In this document: positions 1-7,510 of the stretch, piece after piece | Layout of the letters: every line of letters starts with the position of its first letter | Numbering within the stretch: position 1 is the stretch's first letter | Source: Propionibacteriaceae bacterium | Lineage (GTDB): Bacteria > Actinomycetota > Actinomycetes > Propionibacteriales > Propionibacteriaceae | Direction: 5' to 3' | Length of the DNA: 11,138 nucleotides | NCBI GenBank assembly: GCA_003153855.1 | Contig: PMBM01000128.1 | Location: 25,516-36,653 of the forward strand | Notes under the pieces: generated by a model | What the model was told of the DNA's origin: nothing | The model's input: only the letters and a program-made list of their open reading frames with translations | Databases searched by the model: none | Program-made: the position numbers and the translations under genes

Positions 1-702
1 CGCCATCACCACGAGGTAGGCGACGAACCGGGGCCGACCGAGCACCTGCCCTGCGGCGTGAACGAGCCGCCCGAGCCCGCCCGCATGGCGGCGCTCAGGC
101 GGCAGGGTTTCGGGCACGGCGAACGCTACGGCGACGGTCATCGCCGCCGCGAAGACTGCAAGGACAAGGAAGGACACCCGCCAGTGCGACAGCAGCAGGA
201 TCAGTCCGCCCATCAGCGGCCCCACCACCGGCGCGATCCCGCCAACGCCGGCGACCACGTTCAACGACCGCACGAGATGGACTCCGGAGGCGAGGTCGAC
301 GACCACAGCGCGCGCGATCACCATGGCCCAGCCGCCTGAGAGTCCCTGTACGAACCGGGCGGCCAGCATGATCGGGATCGACGGGCTCCAGGCGCATGCC
401 AGCGATGCGAGCGTCAGAAGGATCAGCGCGGCCAGCAGGGGCTTGCGACGTCCGCGCTGGTCCGAGACCGGGCCACCGACGAGCTGGCCGAGCGCCATGC
501 CGATGAAGAAGGTCGTCAGCGACAGCTGCACCTGCGCGGCGCTCGCGTGCAGGTCGGTGGCCACAAGGGGGAACGCCGGCACGTACATGTCGGTGGCCAG
601 CGGTGCGATCCCGCCGACGAACACGACCGTCGCAAGGATCGCTCCGGTCAGCGTGTCGGACGCTCCACCGGAACCTGAAGCAGGGCCTGCGTCGACGCTC
701 AT
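1..702 (-). CDS. Bcr/CflA-family MFS drug efflux transporter, N-terminal part (runs off window)
   Basis: Inner-membrane drug:proton antiporter of the major facilitator superfamily. The 234 residues present cover the N-terminal six-helix half; the reading frame is open to the window edge, so the C-terminal half lies outside. Visible hallmarks: helix 1 at about residues 18-36, followed by the Bcr/CflA signature ATDMYVPAFP (36-45); loop 2-3 motif A, GPVSDQRGRRK (77-87); and an antiporter motif C-like GIAPVVGPLMGG (155-166) in helix 5. Helices 2, 3, 4 and 6 lie near residues 57-76, 88-104, 109-131 and 174-196. The start chosen is ATG at 702, preceded by a weak AGAGAG. An in-frame ATG at 741 would add 13 residues but has no visible ribosome binding site. 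It is divergent from the XRE regulator, the usual arrangement for an efflux pump under local control. Substrate cannot be predicted. Confidence 0.88.
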   Translation of the reverse strand, partial: MSVDAGPASGSGGASDTLTGAILATVVFVGGIAPLATDMYVPAFPLVATDLHASAAQVQLSLTTFFIGMALGQLVGGPVSDQRGRRKPLLAALILLTLASLACAWSPSIPIMLAARFVQGLSGGWAMVIARAVVVDLASGVHLVRSLNVVAGVGGIAPVVGPLMGGLILLLSHWRVSFLVLAVFAAAMTVAVAFAVPETLPPERRHAGGLGRLVHAAGQVLGRPRFVAYLVVMA

Positions 703-803
703 CGCCGTGCTCTCTGTCGCGGTGTGGGTCACGCTGTCCATGCAACCAGCCGACCGCCCGATGAGGGAGTCCCGCTGGATGGGTGTACTGCGAGGGTGTG
801 TCT

Positions 804-827
804 ACCCGGGTGTCGGGGACATACCGT
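804..827 (+). promoter_or_regulatory. Probable promoter and operator between efflux pump and regulator
   Basis: A -10-like TACCGT lies at 822-827 (fits TANNNT), with only seven bases to the regulator ATG at 835, the spacing expected of a leaderless actinobacterial transcript. Just upstream are a perfect palindrome, ACCCGGGT (804-811), and an adjacent short inverted repeat, TGTC-GGG-GACA (811-821). These fall in the -35/-10 spacer, where an autoregulating repressor could bind and also affect the divergent pump gene. No good -35 hexamer is visible. The role as operator is inferred. Confidence 0.35.
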
Positions 828-834
828 TGAAGCC

Positions 835-1722
835 ATGGACAACCGAGCCGAGGCGCGAGAGTTCCTCACCTCCCGGCGAGCCAAGCTGGCTCCCGGTGAC
901 GTCGGACTTCCCGACGCCGGACGTCGGCGAGTCCCTGGGCTGCGCCGCAGCGAGGTCGCCGCGCTGGCCGGAGTGAGCGTCGAGTACTACGCCAGGATCG
1001 AGCGGACCGGCTTCGCCGGGGTCAGCCCGGCCATCCTGCACGCCATTGCCCGCGCACTCAGGCTGGACGCCGCCGAACGCGCACACATGCTCCACCTGGC
1101 CGAGGCGTCGGACGGGACGAGCGTGCTGCTGCGGCCGCGGCGGAGCTCGTCCCGGCCGTGGTCACCTCGACCCAGCCTGCAGTGGGTGCTCGACACCATC
1201 ACGGGCGGGCCGGCGATCGTCCGCAACGGTCGGATGGACCTGCTCGCCGCCAACGCGCTGGGCCGGGCGATGCACTCATCGCTGTACGAGCGGACGGCCG
1301 CGGGCGCCCCGAACTTCGCCCGCTACACGTTCCTCGACGACGACTCCCACACCTTCTACCCCGACTGGCACACCGCGGCCGACATCTGCGTCGCCATCCT
1401 CCGCACAGAGGCCGGGCGCGACCCGCACGACCGGCAGCTCCAGGACCTGGTGGGTGAGCTGTCGACCCTCAGCGACGAGTTCCGCCGGCGATGGAGCAGC
1501 CACGAGGTACGCCTGCACGGAGCAGGGACCAAGATCTTCCATCACGGTGTCGTCGGCGACCTCGACCTGGCCTACGAGAGCGTCGACATGATCTCGGACC
1601 CCGGGCTGACGCTCACCATCTATGCCGCGGAACCAGCCTCCCGCACAGCGGGGGCCCTGCGCCTGCTCGCGTCCTGGACCGCTGCGCCCGTCGCTCCGGC
1701 TCCCGAGACACCCAAGAGATGA
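835..1722 (+). CDS. XRE-family helix-turn-helix regulator with MmyB-like ligand-binding domain
   Basis: DNA-binding transcription factor of 295 residues. The N-terminal HTH (about residues 8-90) carries the signature of the actinobacterial MmyB-like group: GRRRVPGLRRSEVAALAGVS (29-48) followed by EYYARIER (50-57). The C-terminal region (about 113-282) matches the MmyB-like domain (MLTR type, PAS-like fold), including NGRMDLLAAN (131-140), YTFLDDDSHTFYPDW (164-178) and a late FHHGVVGDLDLAYES (235-249). In characterised relatives this domain binds a small hydrophobic ligand. Start: ATG at 835 aligns with the usual family N-terminus and sits seven bases after a -10-like TACCGT. An upstream in-frame ATG at 724 would overlap the divergent pump gene and is unlikely. 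It probably regulates itself and the neighbouring MFS pump, an inference from head-to-head placement. Tail residues 283-295 are Pro/Ala-rich. Confidence 0.9.
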   Translation: MDNRAEAREFLTSRRAKLAPGDVGLPDAGRRRVPGLRRSEVAALAGVSVEYYARIERTGFAGVSPAILHAIARALRLDAAERAHMLHLAEASDGTSVLLRPRRSSSRPWSPRPSLQWVLDTITGGPAIVRNGRMDLLAANALGRAMHSSLYERTAAGAPNFARYTFLDDDSHTFYPDWHTAADICVAILRTEAGRDPHDRQLQDLVGELSTLSDEFRRRWSSHEVRLHGAGTKIFHHGVVGDLDLAYESVDMISDPGLTLTIYAAEPASRTAGALRLLASWTAAPVAPAPETPKR

Positions 1723-1733
1723 GGCGAGATGAC

Positions 1734-1754
1734 GCTCGGCCGACGTTCGGGAGC
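1734..1754 (+). terminator. Possible hairpin terminator after the regulator
   Basis: Twelve bases past the regulator stop, GCTC (1734-1737) can pair with GAGC (1751-1754), enclosing CCGA-CGT-TCGG with a small internal loop. No T-tract follows, so this is only a candidate. The remainder of 1755-2084 holds no gene I can support. Confidence 0.25.
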
Positions 1755-1868
1755 CCAGTCCTGTACTACCGGGACGTGGGCCTGACGAACGCCGCACCCC
1801 AGCCCTCAGCGGGCCCGATACCGATCCTGGCGGTTCGGCTCGTCGCCCGGTTCGCGCGCCTTCTCGTC

Positions 1869-1931
1869 GTTGGGGACAACAGGTTACGTCCAAGGGGGCG
1901 GTGGATTCGCGGTTGCCAACGAAACGTAACC
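1869..1931. repeat. Nested inverted repeats in the gene-free gap 1723-2096
   Basis: Within the 374-base gap, GGTTACGT (1882-1889) is repeated inverted as ACGTAACC (1924-1931), perfect 8-base arms with 34 bases between. Two short palindromes of the same type, GTTG-GGGA-CAAC (1869-1880) and GTTG-C-CAAC (1912-1920), lie beside and inside it. The gap contains no convincing coding sequence: the open frames there lack known motifs and plausible starts. The repeats could be protein-binding sites or a structured RNA. Function is not visible. Confidence 0.4.
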
Positions 1932-2084
1932 CCATCGGTCGGGTAGCGGCTGACGGCGACCACGGCCCCACGTGACCGGGAGCCCTCGGTGAAGGTCAGC
2001 TCGCAACACCAGAAGCGACCGTGAGACGTCGGGAGGTGCCACGCCATCGTCCTTGTGACGGTTCTCCGACGAGCGTCGGTTCCG

Positions 2085-2096
2085 TAGCATGGGGCT
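2085..2096 (+). promoter_or_regulatory. Probable -10 element and leaderless start of the glycosyltransferase gene
   Basis: TAGCAT at 2085-2090 fits the actinobacterial -10 consensus TANNNT and is six bases before the ATG at 2097, so transcription would begin at or next to the start codon. There is no purine-rich ribosome binding site upstream, which supports a leaderless message. The -35 region (around 2062-2067, TTCTCC) is poor. Confidence 0.45.
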
Positions 2097-3512
2097 ATGT
2101 CGCGCCGTACGTTGATCCTTGCTGCTGGGGTCGGCTCCGGCCACAACAGTGCCGCCCGGGCCATCGAGGCCGAACTGCTGGCAAGAGGTCTCGGCGGCGA
2201 GGTTCGTCGGGTGGATGTTCTTGACACCACGAATGAGGTGTTCAACAAGCTGTACGACGACGCCTATTTCGCTTTGGTGGCTGAGGTGCCGTGGTTGGTG
2301 GGCTGGGGTTACGACCGCATGGATGCACCCTTCAAGCTCGCAACGGCGACGCGCTGGTTCGAGCAGGCCAACACGACGTCGATGGTCCGCGAGATCCGGG
2401 ACTTCCAGCCCGACCTGGTGATCTGCACCCACTTCCTGCCGGCACGGATGGTGTCGCTGATGATCGCCAGGGGGCACCTCAGCGCGCCGCTGGCTCTGGT
2501 GACCACCGACTACGACTTCCAGGGAATGTGGCTCACCGTCCCGGTCACCCAGCTGTTCGTTGCGCGGGAGGAGACCAGGCAGTTCCTCCTCAGCCTGGGG
2601 CTGCCCGAAGATCGGGTGACTTCTTCCGGGATCCCGGTACGGACTGAGTTCTCCGCCCCGCTCGACGCGGAGGACGTGAGGGCCCGCTATGGTCTGCGCC
2701 CGGACGTTCCCGTGGTGCTGATCTCGGCCGGTGCTGCCGGCGGCCCGAGGACCCTGCACGTGGTTCGCCAGGTGCTGGCGATCAGCCAGGGCCTCCAGGC
2801 GGTGGTCGTGTGCGGTCACAACGCTGAGCTCAAGGAACAGGTCGACGCACTGGTGGCCGGGCGGGACGACTTCCATGTGCTGGGCTTCACCACGGAGATG
2901 CCGCAGCTGATGAGGATCTCGTCGCTGTTCGTGGGCAAGCCCGGCGGTCTGTCGAGCTCGGAGTGCATGGCCGCGGGGCTGCCGATGGTGATCATCGACC
3001 CGATCCCGGGTCAGGAGGAGCGCAACGCGGACTTCCTGCTCGAGGAGGGTGCGGCGGTGCGCTGCAACTACTCCACGACTGTGGGCTACAAGATCTCTCT
3101 GTTGCTGGCCGATCCGGCGCGGCTTGCGGCGATGGCGGCCAACGCGCGTCGGATCGGGCGTCCGGACGCTGCCGAGGTGGTGGCCAAGACCTCCTTGGCG
3201 CTGGCAGGGCACTCCTTGTGGATCAGCCGAGAAGCCCAGCGACAGATCCAGCGGGTCTCCAGCGAGGCAGAGGAGGCAGCCCAGCCCGGTGAGAACCTGC
3301 GGACACTGATCGACCAGCAGACCGGGGAGTCTCTCGCGCTGGTGCTGGAGTCAGAGTTGCCGACGCTCGGCGCCTCACCACATGCCTCGTCGGTGGAGCT
3401 GTCCCGAACCAGGTTGAAGGCCCTGCGTTGGCAGCCGGAGTACTTCGCGCTCGCGACCGCAGGGATCTGGCTGTTGGGTGATGCGGAGACGCTGGTGATC
3501 GGAGTTCGCTGA
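2097..3512 (+). CDS. GT28 / MGDG-synthase-like glycosyltransferase with C-terminal extension
   Basis: Predicted GT-B glycosyltransferase, 471 residues, related to MurG, monogalactosyldiacylglycerol synthase and processive diacylglycerol glucosyltransferase (UgtP). The N-terminal acceptor-side domain (about 1-175) begins with the family glycine loop ILAAGVGSGHNSAARA (7-22) and has THFLPAR (111-117) and TTDYDFQGMW (136-145). After the linker GIPVR (178-182), the C-terminal nucleotide-sugar domain (about 200-370) carries GKPGGLSSSECMAAGLP (280-296) and DPIPGQEERNADFL (301-314), the donor-binding region. Residues from about 375 to 471 are an extra stretch: glutamate/glutamine-rich, then ending in a part with hydrophobic LATAGIWLLG (452-461). 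I do not recognise it. There is no signal peptide, so it probably acts at the inner membrane face on a lipid or polyprenyl acceptor. Donor and acceptor are unknown. It stands alone and is convergent with the ABC operon. Confidence 0.82.
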   Translation: MSRRTLILAAGVGSGHNSAARAIEAELLARGLGGEVRRVDVLDTTNEVFNKLYDDAYFALVAEVPWLVGWGYDRMDAPFKLATATRWFEQANTTSMVREIRDFQPDLVICTHFLPARMVSLMIARGHLSAPLALVTTDYDFQGMWLTVPVTQLFVAREETRQFLLSLGLPEDRVTSSGIPVRTEFSAPLDAEDVRARYGLRPDVPVVLISAGAAGGPRTLHVVRQVLAISQGLQAVVVCGHNAELKEQVDALVAGRDDFHVLGFTTEMPQLMRISSLFVGKPGGLSSSECMAAGLPMVIIDPIPGQEERNADFLLEEGAAVRCNYSTTVGYKISLLLADPARLAAMAANARRIGRPDAAEVVAKTSLALAGHSLWISREAQRQIQRVSSEAEEAAQPGENLRTLIDQQTGESLALVLESELPTLGASPHASSVELSRTRLKALRWQPEYFALATAGIWLLGDAETLVIGVR

Positions 3513-3518
3513 CGGGGT

Positions 3519-3532
3519 GTCCCTCAGGGGAC
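3519..3532. terminator. Short hairpin between convergent genes
   Basis: Seven bases after the glycosyltransferase stop, GTCCC (3519-3523) and GGGAC (3528-3532) form a perfect 5-bp stem with a TCAG loop. It lies in the 81-base gap between two convergent genes, where a bidirectional terminator would be expected. The stem is short and no T-run flanks it on either side. Confidence 0.3.
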
Positions 3533-3593
3533 TCGAACCTGCGCTGCTTGCACGAAGTCGCCCCGGTGGAGCTCGTCTCCCCGATCAGTACAG

Positions 3594-4649
3594 CTAGCCC
3601 GCGAGGACCTGTCGGGCGAGGGCGGGGATGCTCGCGAGCTCGAGGGCGACCCGCTCGCCGGGGACCAGGCCGTCGCGGGATGAGCCTCGCAGCTGTACGA
3701 GCACGAGCTTGCCGTCCTCCAGCGCCACCGTCACACGGGACGTAGCGCCCATGAACCCGGTGGTGACGACCGTGCCCACGCCGTCGGGCGCGGGCGTGAG
3801 CGTGATGCTCTCCGGCCGGACGAGCACCGTGACGGGACCCGTCGGCGAGCCCGGGAGCAAGGGCACGGTCTGTCCCAGCACGTGCGCCACCCCATCTTTC
3901 GCGTGACCGTCCAAAGCGTTCGTCGTACCGATGAAGTCGGCGACGAACGGCGTCCGGGGATGGCTGTAGATCTCTCGAGGAGTGCCCACCTGTACGAGCC
4001 GGCCCGACTCCATGACGCCGATCCGGTCGGCGACGACGAGCGCCTCCTCCTGGTCGTGCGTGACGAACAGCGTCGTGATCCCGACCTCGGTCTGGATCCG
4101 GCGGATCTCGTCCCTGAGCTGGACGCGCACCTTGGCGTCGAGGGCCGACAGCGGCTCGTCGAGCAGCAGCACCTGGGGCCGTACAGCCAGCGCTCTCGCG
4201 AGCGCGACCCGCTGCTGCTGCCCGCCGGACAGCTGGTGGGGGTAGCGGTCGCCATGGCCGCCGAGTCCGACGAGCTCGAGGTTGTGCGCCACAACTGCGG
4301 CGCGCTCCCGCGAGGGGACCTTGCGCAGGCCGAGAGCGAACTCGATGTTGCCCTCGACGGTGAGGTGGGGGAACAGCGAGTACGACTGGAAGACCATCGC
4401 CATGTCGCGCTTGTTCGCCGGCAGCCGGGTGACGTCGCGACCGCCGACGGTCATCGTGCCGGAGTCGACGCCCTCGAGGCCCGCGAGCGCGCGGAGAGCA
4501 GTCGTCTTGCCGCATCCGGACGGTCCGAGGAGCGCGACGAGCTCACCCGGTGCGAGTTCGAGGGTGAAGTCGTCGAGAGCCTTGACCTTGCCGAACGTAC
4601 GGGTGAGGTGGGACAGGCTGACGGCAGCGGAGGTCATGGTGTCGGTCAT
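3594..4649 (-). CDS. ABC importer ATP-binding protein (PotA/FbpC-like, with TOBE domain)
   Basis: Cytoplasmic ATPase that powers the importer encoded upstream, 351 residues. All nucleotide-binding motifs are intact: Walker A GPSGCGKTT (42-50), Q-loop FQSYSLFPHLTV (87-98) with Q88, signature LSGGQQQRVALARAL (140-154), Walker B VLLLDEPLSALD (160-171) and the H-loop FVTHDQEEA (195-203) with H198. Residues from about 272 to 340 look like the TOBE-type C-terminal domain (VTVLVRPESITLTPAP near 273-288) of the polyamine/iron/sulfate transporter ATPases. The start is ATG at 4649, overlapping the permease stop in an ATGA; a second in-frame ATG at 4637 is possible. It is the last gene of a four-gene operon. 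The family is clear; the transported compound is not. Confidence 0.92.
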   Translation of the reverse strand: MTDTMTSAAVSLSHLTRTFGKVKALDDFTLELAPGELVALLGPSGCGKTTALRALAGLEGVDSGTMTVGGRDVTRLPANKRDMAMVFQSYSLFPHLTVEGNIEFALGLRKVPSRERAAVVAHNLELVGLGGHGDRYPHQLSGGQQQRVALARALAVRPQVLLLDEPLSALDAKVRVQLRDEIRRIQTEVGITTLFVTHDQEEALVVADRIGVMESGRLVQVGTPREIYSHPRTPFVADFIGTTNALDGHAKDGVAHVLGQTVPLLPGSPTGPVTVLVRPESITLTPAPDGVGTVVTTGFMGATSRVTVALEDGKLVLVQLRGSSRDGLVPGERVALELASIPALARQVLAG

Positions 4650-5464
4650 GAGATGCCCGATCTGGTCGAGGGACGGATGCGTCGCTCCTGCAGGGCGACG
4701 AGGAGGTCGAGGGCGACCATGAGCACGATCGTGCCGCCGAGGACGAGCAGCGAGACCGCGGCGGCGATCTGCCCGTCGGACAGGTTGATCTCGAACAGCG
4801 CCGTCTGCAGGTTCGTACGGGCCAGCATGCGCGCGAACGTGAACTCGCCGAGCACGACGGCGAGGGTCACGAACACCGAGGAGACGAGGGCGCTGCGCAG
4901 GTTCGGTACGAGTACGCGCAGAAGCACGGTCGGCCACGAGGCGCCGAACGACCTTGCGGTCTCGGACAGCGTCTTGAGGTCGATCGCCCGCAGGCCCGAG
5001 TCGAGGGCGCGGTAGACGTACGGGAGGCAGAGGATCACGTACGCGAACGCCAGCCAGATCGTGTTCGAGTCGAGGATCTTCGTCGAGATCACGAGGTACA
5101 CGGGCGCGAGCCCGACGACGAGCACGACCGCCGGGATCGTGAGTGGCAGCAGACAGACGAACTCGACGACCTTCACCATGCGGGGCAAGCGCAGCCTGAC
5201 AAGGACCATCGTGGGAAGCAGCAGGCCGAGCGAGATGACGATCGCCATGACCGCCATGACCAGCGAGTTGGCGAGGCCCTCGCGGAGCAGGCTCAGCTTG
5301 TCGGACTGCCCGCCGCCGAACAGGGCCTGCCACGCGACCGCATCCACTTTCCCGGTGAGCGGGAAGCGCACGGAGAAGTCGGCGAGCGAGGCGAGCGGTA
5401 CGAGGAAGTAGACGAGCGCGAGCCCGAGGACGATGCGCCTGAACCAGGCTCCCCGAGGCTTCAC
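4646..5464 (-). CDS. ABC importer permease 2 (PotC-like)
   Basis: Integral membrane subunit of 272 residues with the binding-protein-dependent permease fold (BPD_transp_1). Hydrophobic segments lie near residues 11-29, 65-88, 101-126, 137-152, 189-206 and 235-257. The EAA coupling motif, which docks on the ATPase, is at about 168-188, ETARSFGASW then LRVLVPNL. The start is GTG at 5464, preceded by AGGTGG at five bases' distance; it overlaps the stop of permease 1 in a GTGA, and its own stop overlaps the ATPase start in an ATGA. Longer open frame upstream of this GTG is antisense-like shadow with no permease character. It pairs with permease 1 as a heterodimer, in the same order as potB-potC. 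Substrate is not inferable from this subunit. Confidence 0.9.
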   Translation of the reverse strand: MKPRGAWFRRIVLGLALVYFLVPLASLADFSVRFPLTGKVDAVAWQALFGGGQSDKLSLLREGLANSLVMAVMAIVISLGLLLPTMVLVRLRLPRMVKVVEFVCLLPLTIPAVVLVVGLAPVYLVISTKILDSNTIWLAFAYVILCLPYVYRALDSGLRAIDLKTLSETARSFGASWPTVLLRVLVPNLRSALVSSVFVTLAVVLGEFTFARMLARTNLQTALFEINLSDGQIAAAVSLLVLGGTIVLMVALDLLVALQERRIRPSTRSGIS

Positions 5465-6360
5465 TGGGACCACCTGGCGGCACGCTTCATGAGGAGTGCG
5501 TACGCCCCCATCACGAGGGCGACGACGACGATCATCCCGAATGCCAGCGCCTGTGCGTACGCGTCCATGCCGAGGTCGTTCTCGTTCCGCAGCGCGGACT
5601 CGATCTCGAGCGGCACGATGACGGACTGCTGGCTGATGAGCGCGGCGGCTGTCGCGAACGCGCTGAACGCGTTGGCGAACAGGAGCAGGAAGCTGCCCAA
5701 CAGGCTCGGCAGGAGGATGGGTCCGGCGACGCGGGTCCAGTACGTCCACGTCGTACCACCCAGGTTCTCCGTCGCCTCGCGCCACTGGGGGCGCAGGCCC
5801 TCGACCGCCGGCAGGAAGACGATGACCATCAGCGGGACCTGGAAGTAGCAGTACACGAGCGCGACGCCGCCGAGCGACGACAGGAAGCCGGGGTCGGGTG
5901 TCAGCGCGGGGAACGGCGTGAGCAGGCGGGTCACGAGACCGTTGATGCCGATCGTGGCGATGAACGCGAACGCCAGCATCACGCCGCCGAACTGGGCGGT
6001 GACCGACATGAGCGCGGTGAAGATGCGTCGGCCGAGGGAGCCCGTGGGGCTCAGCGACAGGGCGTACGCGATGACGCCCCCGGCGACCGCGCCAATGAGC
6101 GCGGTGAGGGCGGAGATCCACAGCGAGGTCGCGAAGATGTTGACCGTACGAGGGCTCAGGACCTGGGTGAAGCCGTTGAGGGTGAAGCCACCGCCCCGCG
6201 CCGTGAACGCGCCCGCCACCACGAGGATCGTGGGCAGCACGAGGAAGGTCGCCGTGTACGCGAAGAACGGCACCGTGCCCAGCGCGTTCACGACAGCGGG
6301 TGAAACCGGGCGGGACGCGCTGGCAGCGTCCCGCCCGGCGGTAGTGGTGGTCGCTGTCAC
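5461..6360 (-). CDS. ABC importer permease 1 (PotB-like)
   Basis: Integral membrane permease of 299 residues. A Thr/Ala-rich cytoplasmic N-terminus (1-28) precedes hydrophobic segments near residues 30-52, 76-103, 117-140, 162-185, 216-243 and 270-291. The EAA motif for ATPase contact is at about 195-216, EATENLGGTTWTYWTRVAGP. The start is GTG at 6360, overlapping the binding-protein stop in a GTGA, which implies translational coupling; the in-frame open region further upstream has no permease features. The length and helix layout fit the first permease of PotABCD/AfuABC/phosphonate-type importers. It works with permease 2 and the ATPase from the same operon. Confidence 0.9.
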   Translation of the reverse strand: MTATTTTAGRDAASASRPVSPAVVNALGTVPFFAYTATFLVLPTILVVAGAFTARGGGFTLNGFTQVLSPRTVNIFATSLWISALTALIGAVAGGVIAYALSLSPTGSLGRRIFTALMSVTAQFGGVMLAFAFIATIGINGLVTRLLTPFPALTPDPGFLSSLGGVALVYCYFQVPLMVIVFLPAVEGLRPQWREATENLGGTTWTYWTRVAGPILLPSLLGSFLLLFANAFSAFATAAALISQQSVIVPLEIESALRNENDLGMDAYAQALAFGMIVVVALVMGAYALLMKRAARWSQ

Positions 6361-7496
6361 GCGACCGCTGCGTCCCAGTTCGCCTTGACGAACGCGGTCG
6401 CAGCCGACGCTTCGGCGGACGTCGGCGTGGCCGGAGTCCCGGACACGGACGGCAGGTTCGCCGCAGCCGTGGCGTCGAGCGTGCCGTCGGCCTTCATCGA
6501 GTCGAACAGGATCGGGCGCGCTGCGCCGGCGAGCCACATGTTCTGCGCGTCGGCGGAGTACAGGTACTCCTCCCACAGTCGCGCTGCGGCGGGGTGTGGA
6601 GCGTCCTTGTTGACGGCCTGGTTGTAGTAGGACGCGATCTCGCCGCCCTTGGGCACGAACACCTTCCAGTCGACGCCCTTGGCCTTGAGCCGCGTGATGG
6701 TCGAGGCCTGGTTGTACGTCCAGTCGAAGACCACGCCGTGCGTACCGGAGTCGATCGTCCCGGACGTGACGTCCTGGAGGTTGAGCGTCCCGGCAGCCTT
6801 CAGCTTCTTCACGTAGTCGATGCCCGGCTGGAGGTTGGCGAACGTGCCGCCGTACGCACCGTTGACCATGAGGAAGCCGTTGAAGGCGGCTCCCGCCTCG
6901 GCAGGCTTGCCGTTGAAGGCGACCTGGCCCTTGAACTTGGAGTCAGTGAGCTGGTCCAGGGATGTGATCTCACCGAACTTCGTCGCGTTGTAGCCGACGG
7001 TCATGACGCCCGTGTAGTCGTTGACCCACAGGCCGGTGGACTCCTTGTTGCCTGCGGCGATCTTGTCGAAGGCCGCGACCTTGTACGGAGCGAAGCGATC
7101 GGTCGAGCTCAGCGCCACGTTCGCGCCGACGTCGAACACGTCGGGTGCCTTGTCGGTGCCCTTGTTCTTGTCGGCGGCGTCGATCTCCTCCTTGGAGGAG
7201 GCGTCGGGGAGGATCGAGTTCACGGTGATGCCGTACTTGACCGCGAAGGCCTTCTTGATGGCTCCGTAGTTGGCCCAGTCGTCGGGGAGGGCTACGACGT
7301 TGATCGTGCCCTCGGCCTTGGCGGCCTTGACGAGGGCGTCGATCCCGCCGAAGTCGGTGAGCGAGGTGGCGGTGCCCGACTTGGTCGCGGCCGAGCCCCC
7401 CGAACTGGCCGCGGGGGTGCCGGTGGTGGACGAACAAGCCGGGACGAGCATCAGCAGTGCTGCGATACCGGCGACGAACGTGAACTGCTTGCGCAC
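6357..7496 (-). CDS. ABC importer substrate-binding lipoprotein (extracellular family 1/6-like)
   Basis: Extracytoplasmic solute receptor of 379 residues, anchored by lipid. The N-terminus MRKQ is followed by a hydrophobic stretch (5-19) and the lipobox VPAC with the lipidated Cys at residue 21, then a Ser/Thr/Gly/Ala linker to about 45. The mature part starts GTINVVALPDDWANYGAIKK and has the type II periplasmic binding layout of spermidine/putrescine, ferric iron and 2-aminoethylphosphonate receptors: TGVMTVGYNATKFGEITSLDQL, then a central PAEAGAAFNGFLMVNG and a late SADAQNMWLAGAARPILF. The start is GTG at 7496, with AGAGGAG (7503-7509) six bases upstream; it also gives a proper signal peptide. 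First gene of the operon, overlapped by permease 1. The ligand is unknown: no iron-binding tyrosine pair or polyamine acidic cluster could be assigned by eye. Confidence 0.88.
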   Translation of the reverse strand: MRKQFTFVAGIAALLMLVPACSSTTGTPAASSGGSAATKSGTATSLTDFGGIDALVKAAKAEGTINVVALPDDWANYGAIKKAFAVKYGITVNSILPDASSKEEIDAADKNKGTDKAPDVFDVGANVALSSTDRFAPYKVAAFDKIAAGNKESTGLWVNDYTGVMTVGYNATKFGEITSLDQLTDSKFKGQVAFNGKPAEAGAAFNGFLMVNGAYGGTFANLQPGIDYVKKLKAAGTLNLQDVTSGTIDSGTHGVVFDWTYNQASTITRLKAKGVDWKVFVPKGGEIASYYNQAVNKDAPHPAAARLWEEYLYSADAQNMWLAGAARPILFDSMKADGTLDATAAANLPSVSGTPATPTSAEASAATAFVKANWDAAVA

Positions 7497-7510
7497 GAGG
7501 TACTCCTCTT

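Noticed and set aside
1884..3212. Long minus-strand open frame (442 codons) opposite the glycosyltransferase gene
   Set aside because: His/Arg/Gln-rich composition typical of a shadow frame; the sense strand shows a coherent GT-B protein.
3223..4515. Minus-strand open frame (430 codons) in another frame of the ATPase gene
   Set aside because: Out of frame with all intact ABC motifs, Arg/Ala-rich, and running across the convergent gap into the glycosyltransferase.
4650..5483. N-terminal extension of the ATPase frame suggesting a fused protein
   Set aside because: The added residues are an Arg/Ala/Pro-rich shadow of permease 2; the ATG at 4649 gives the normal family N-terminus and an ATGA overlap.
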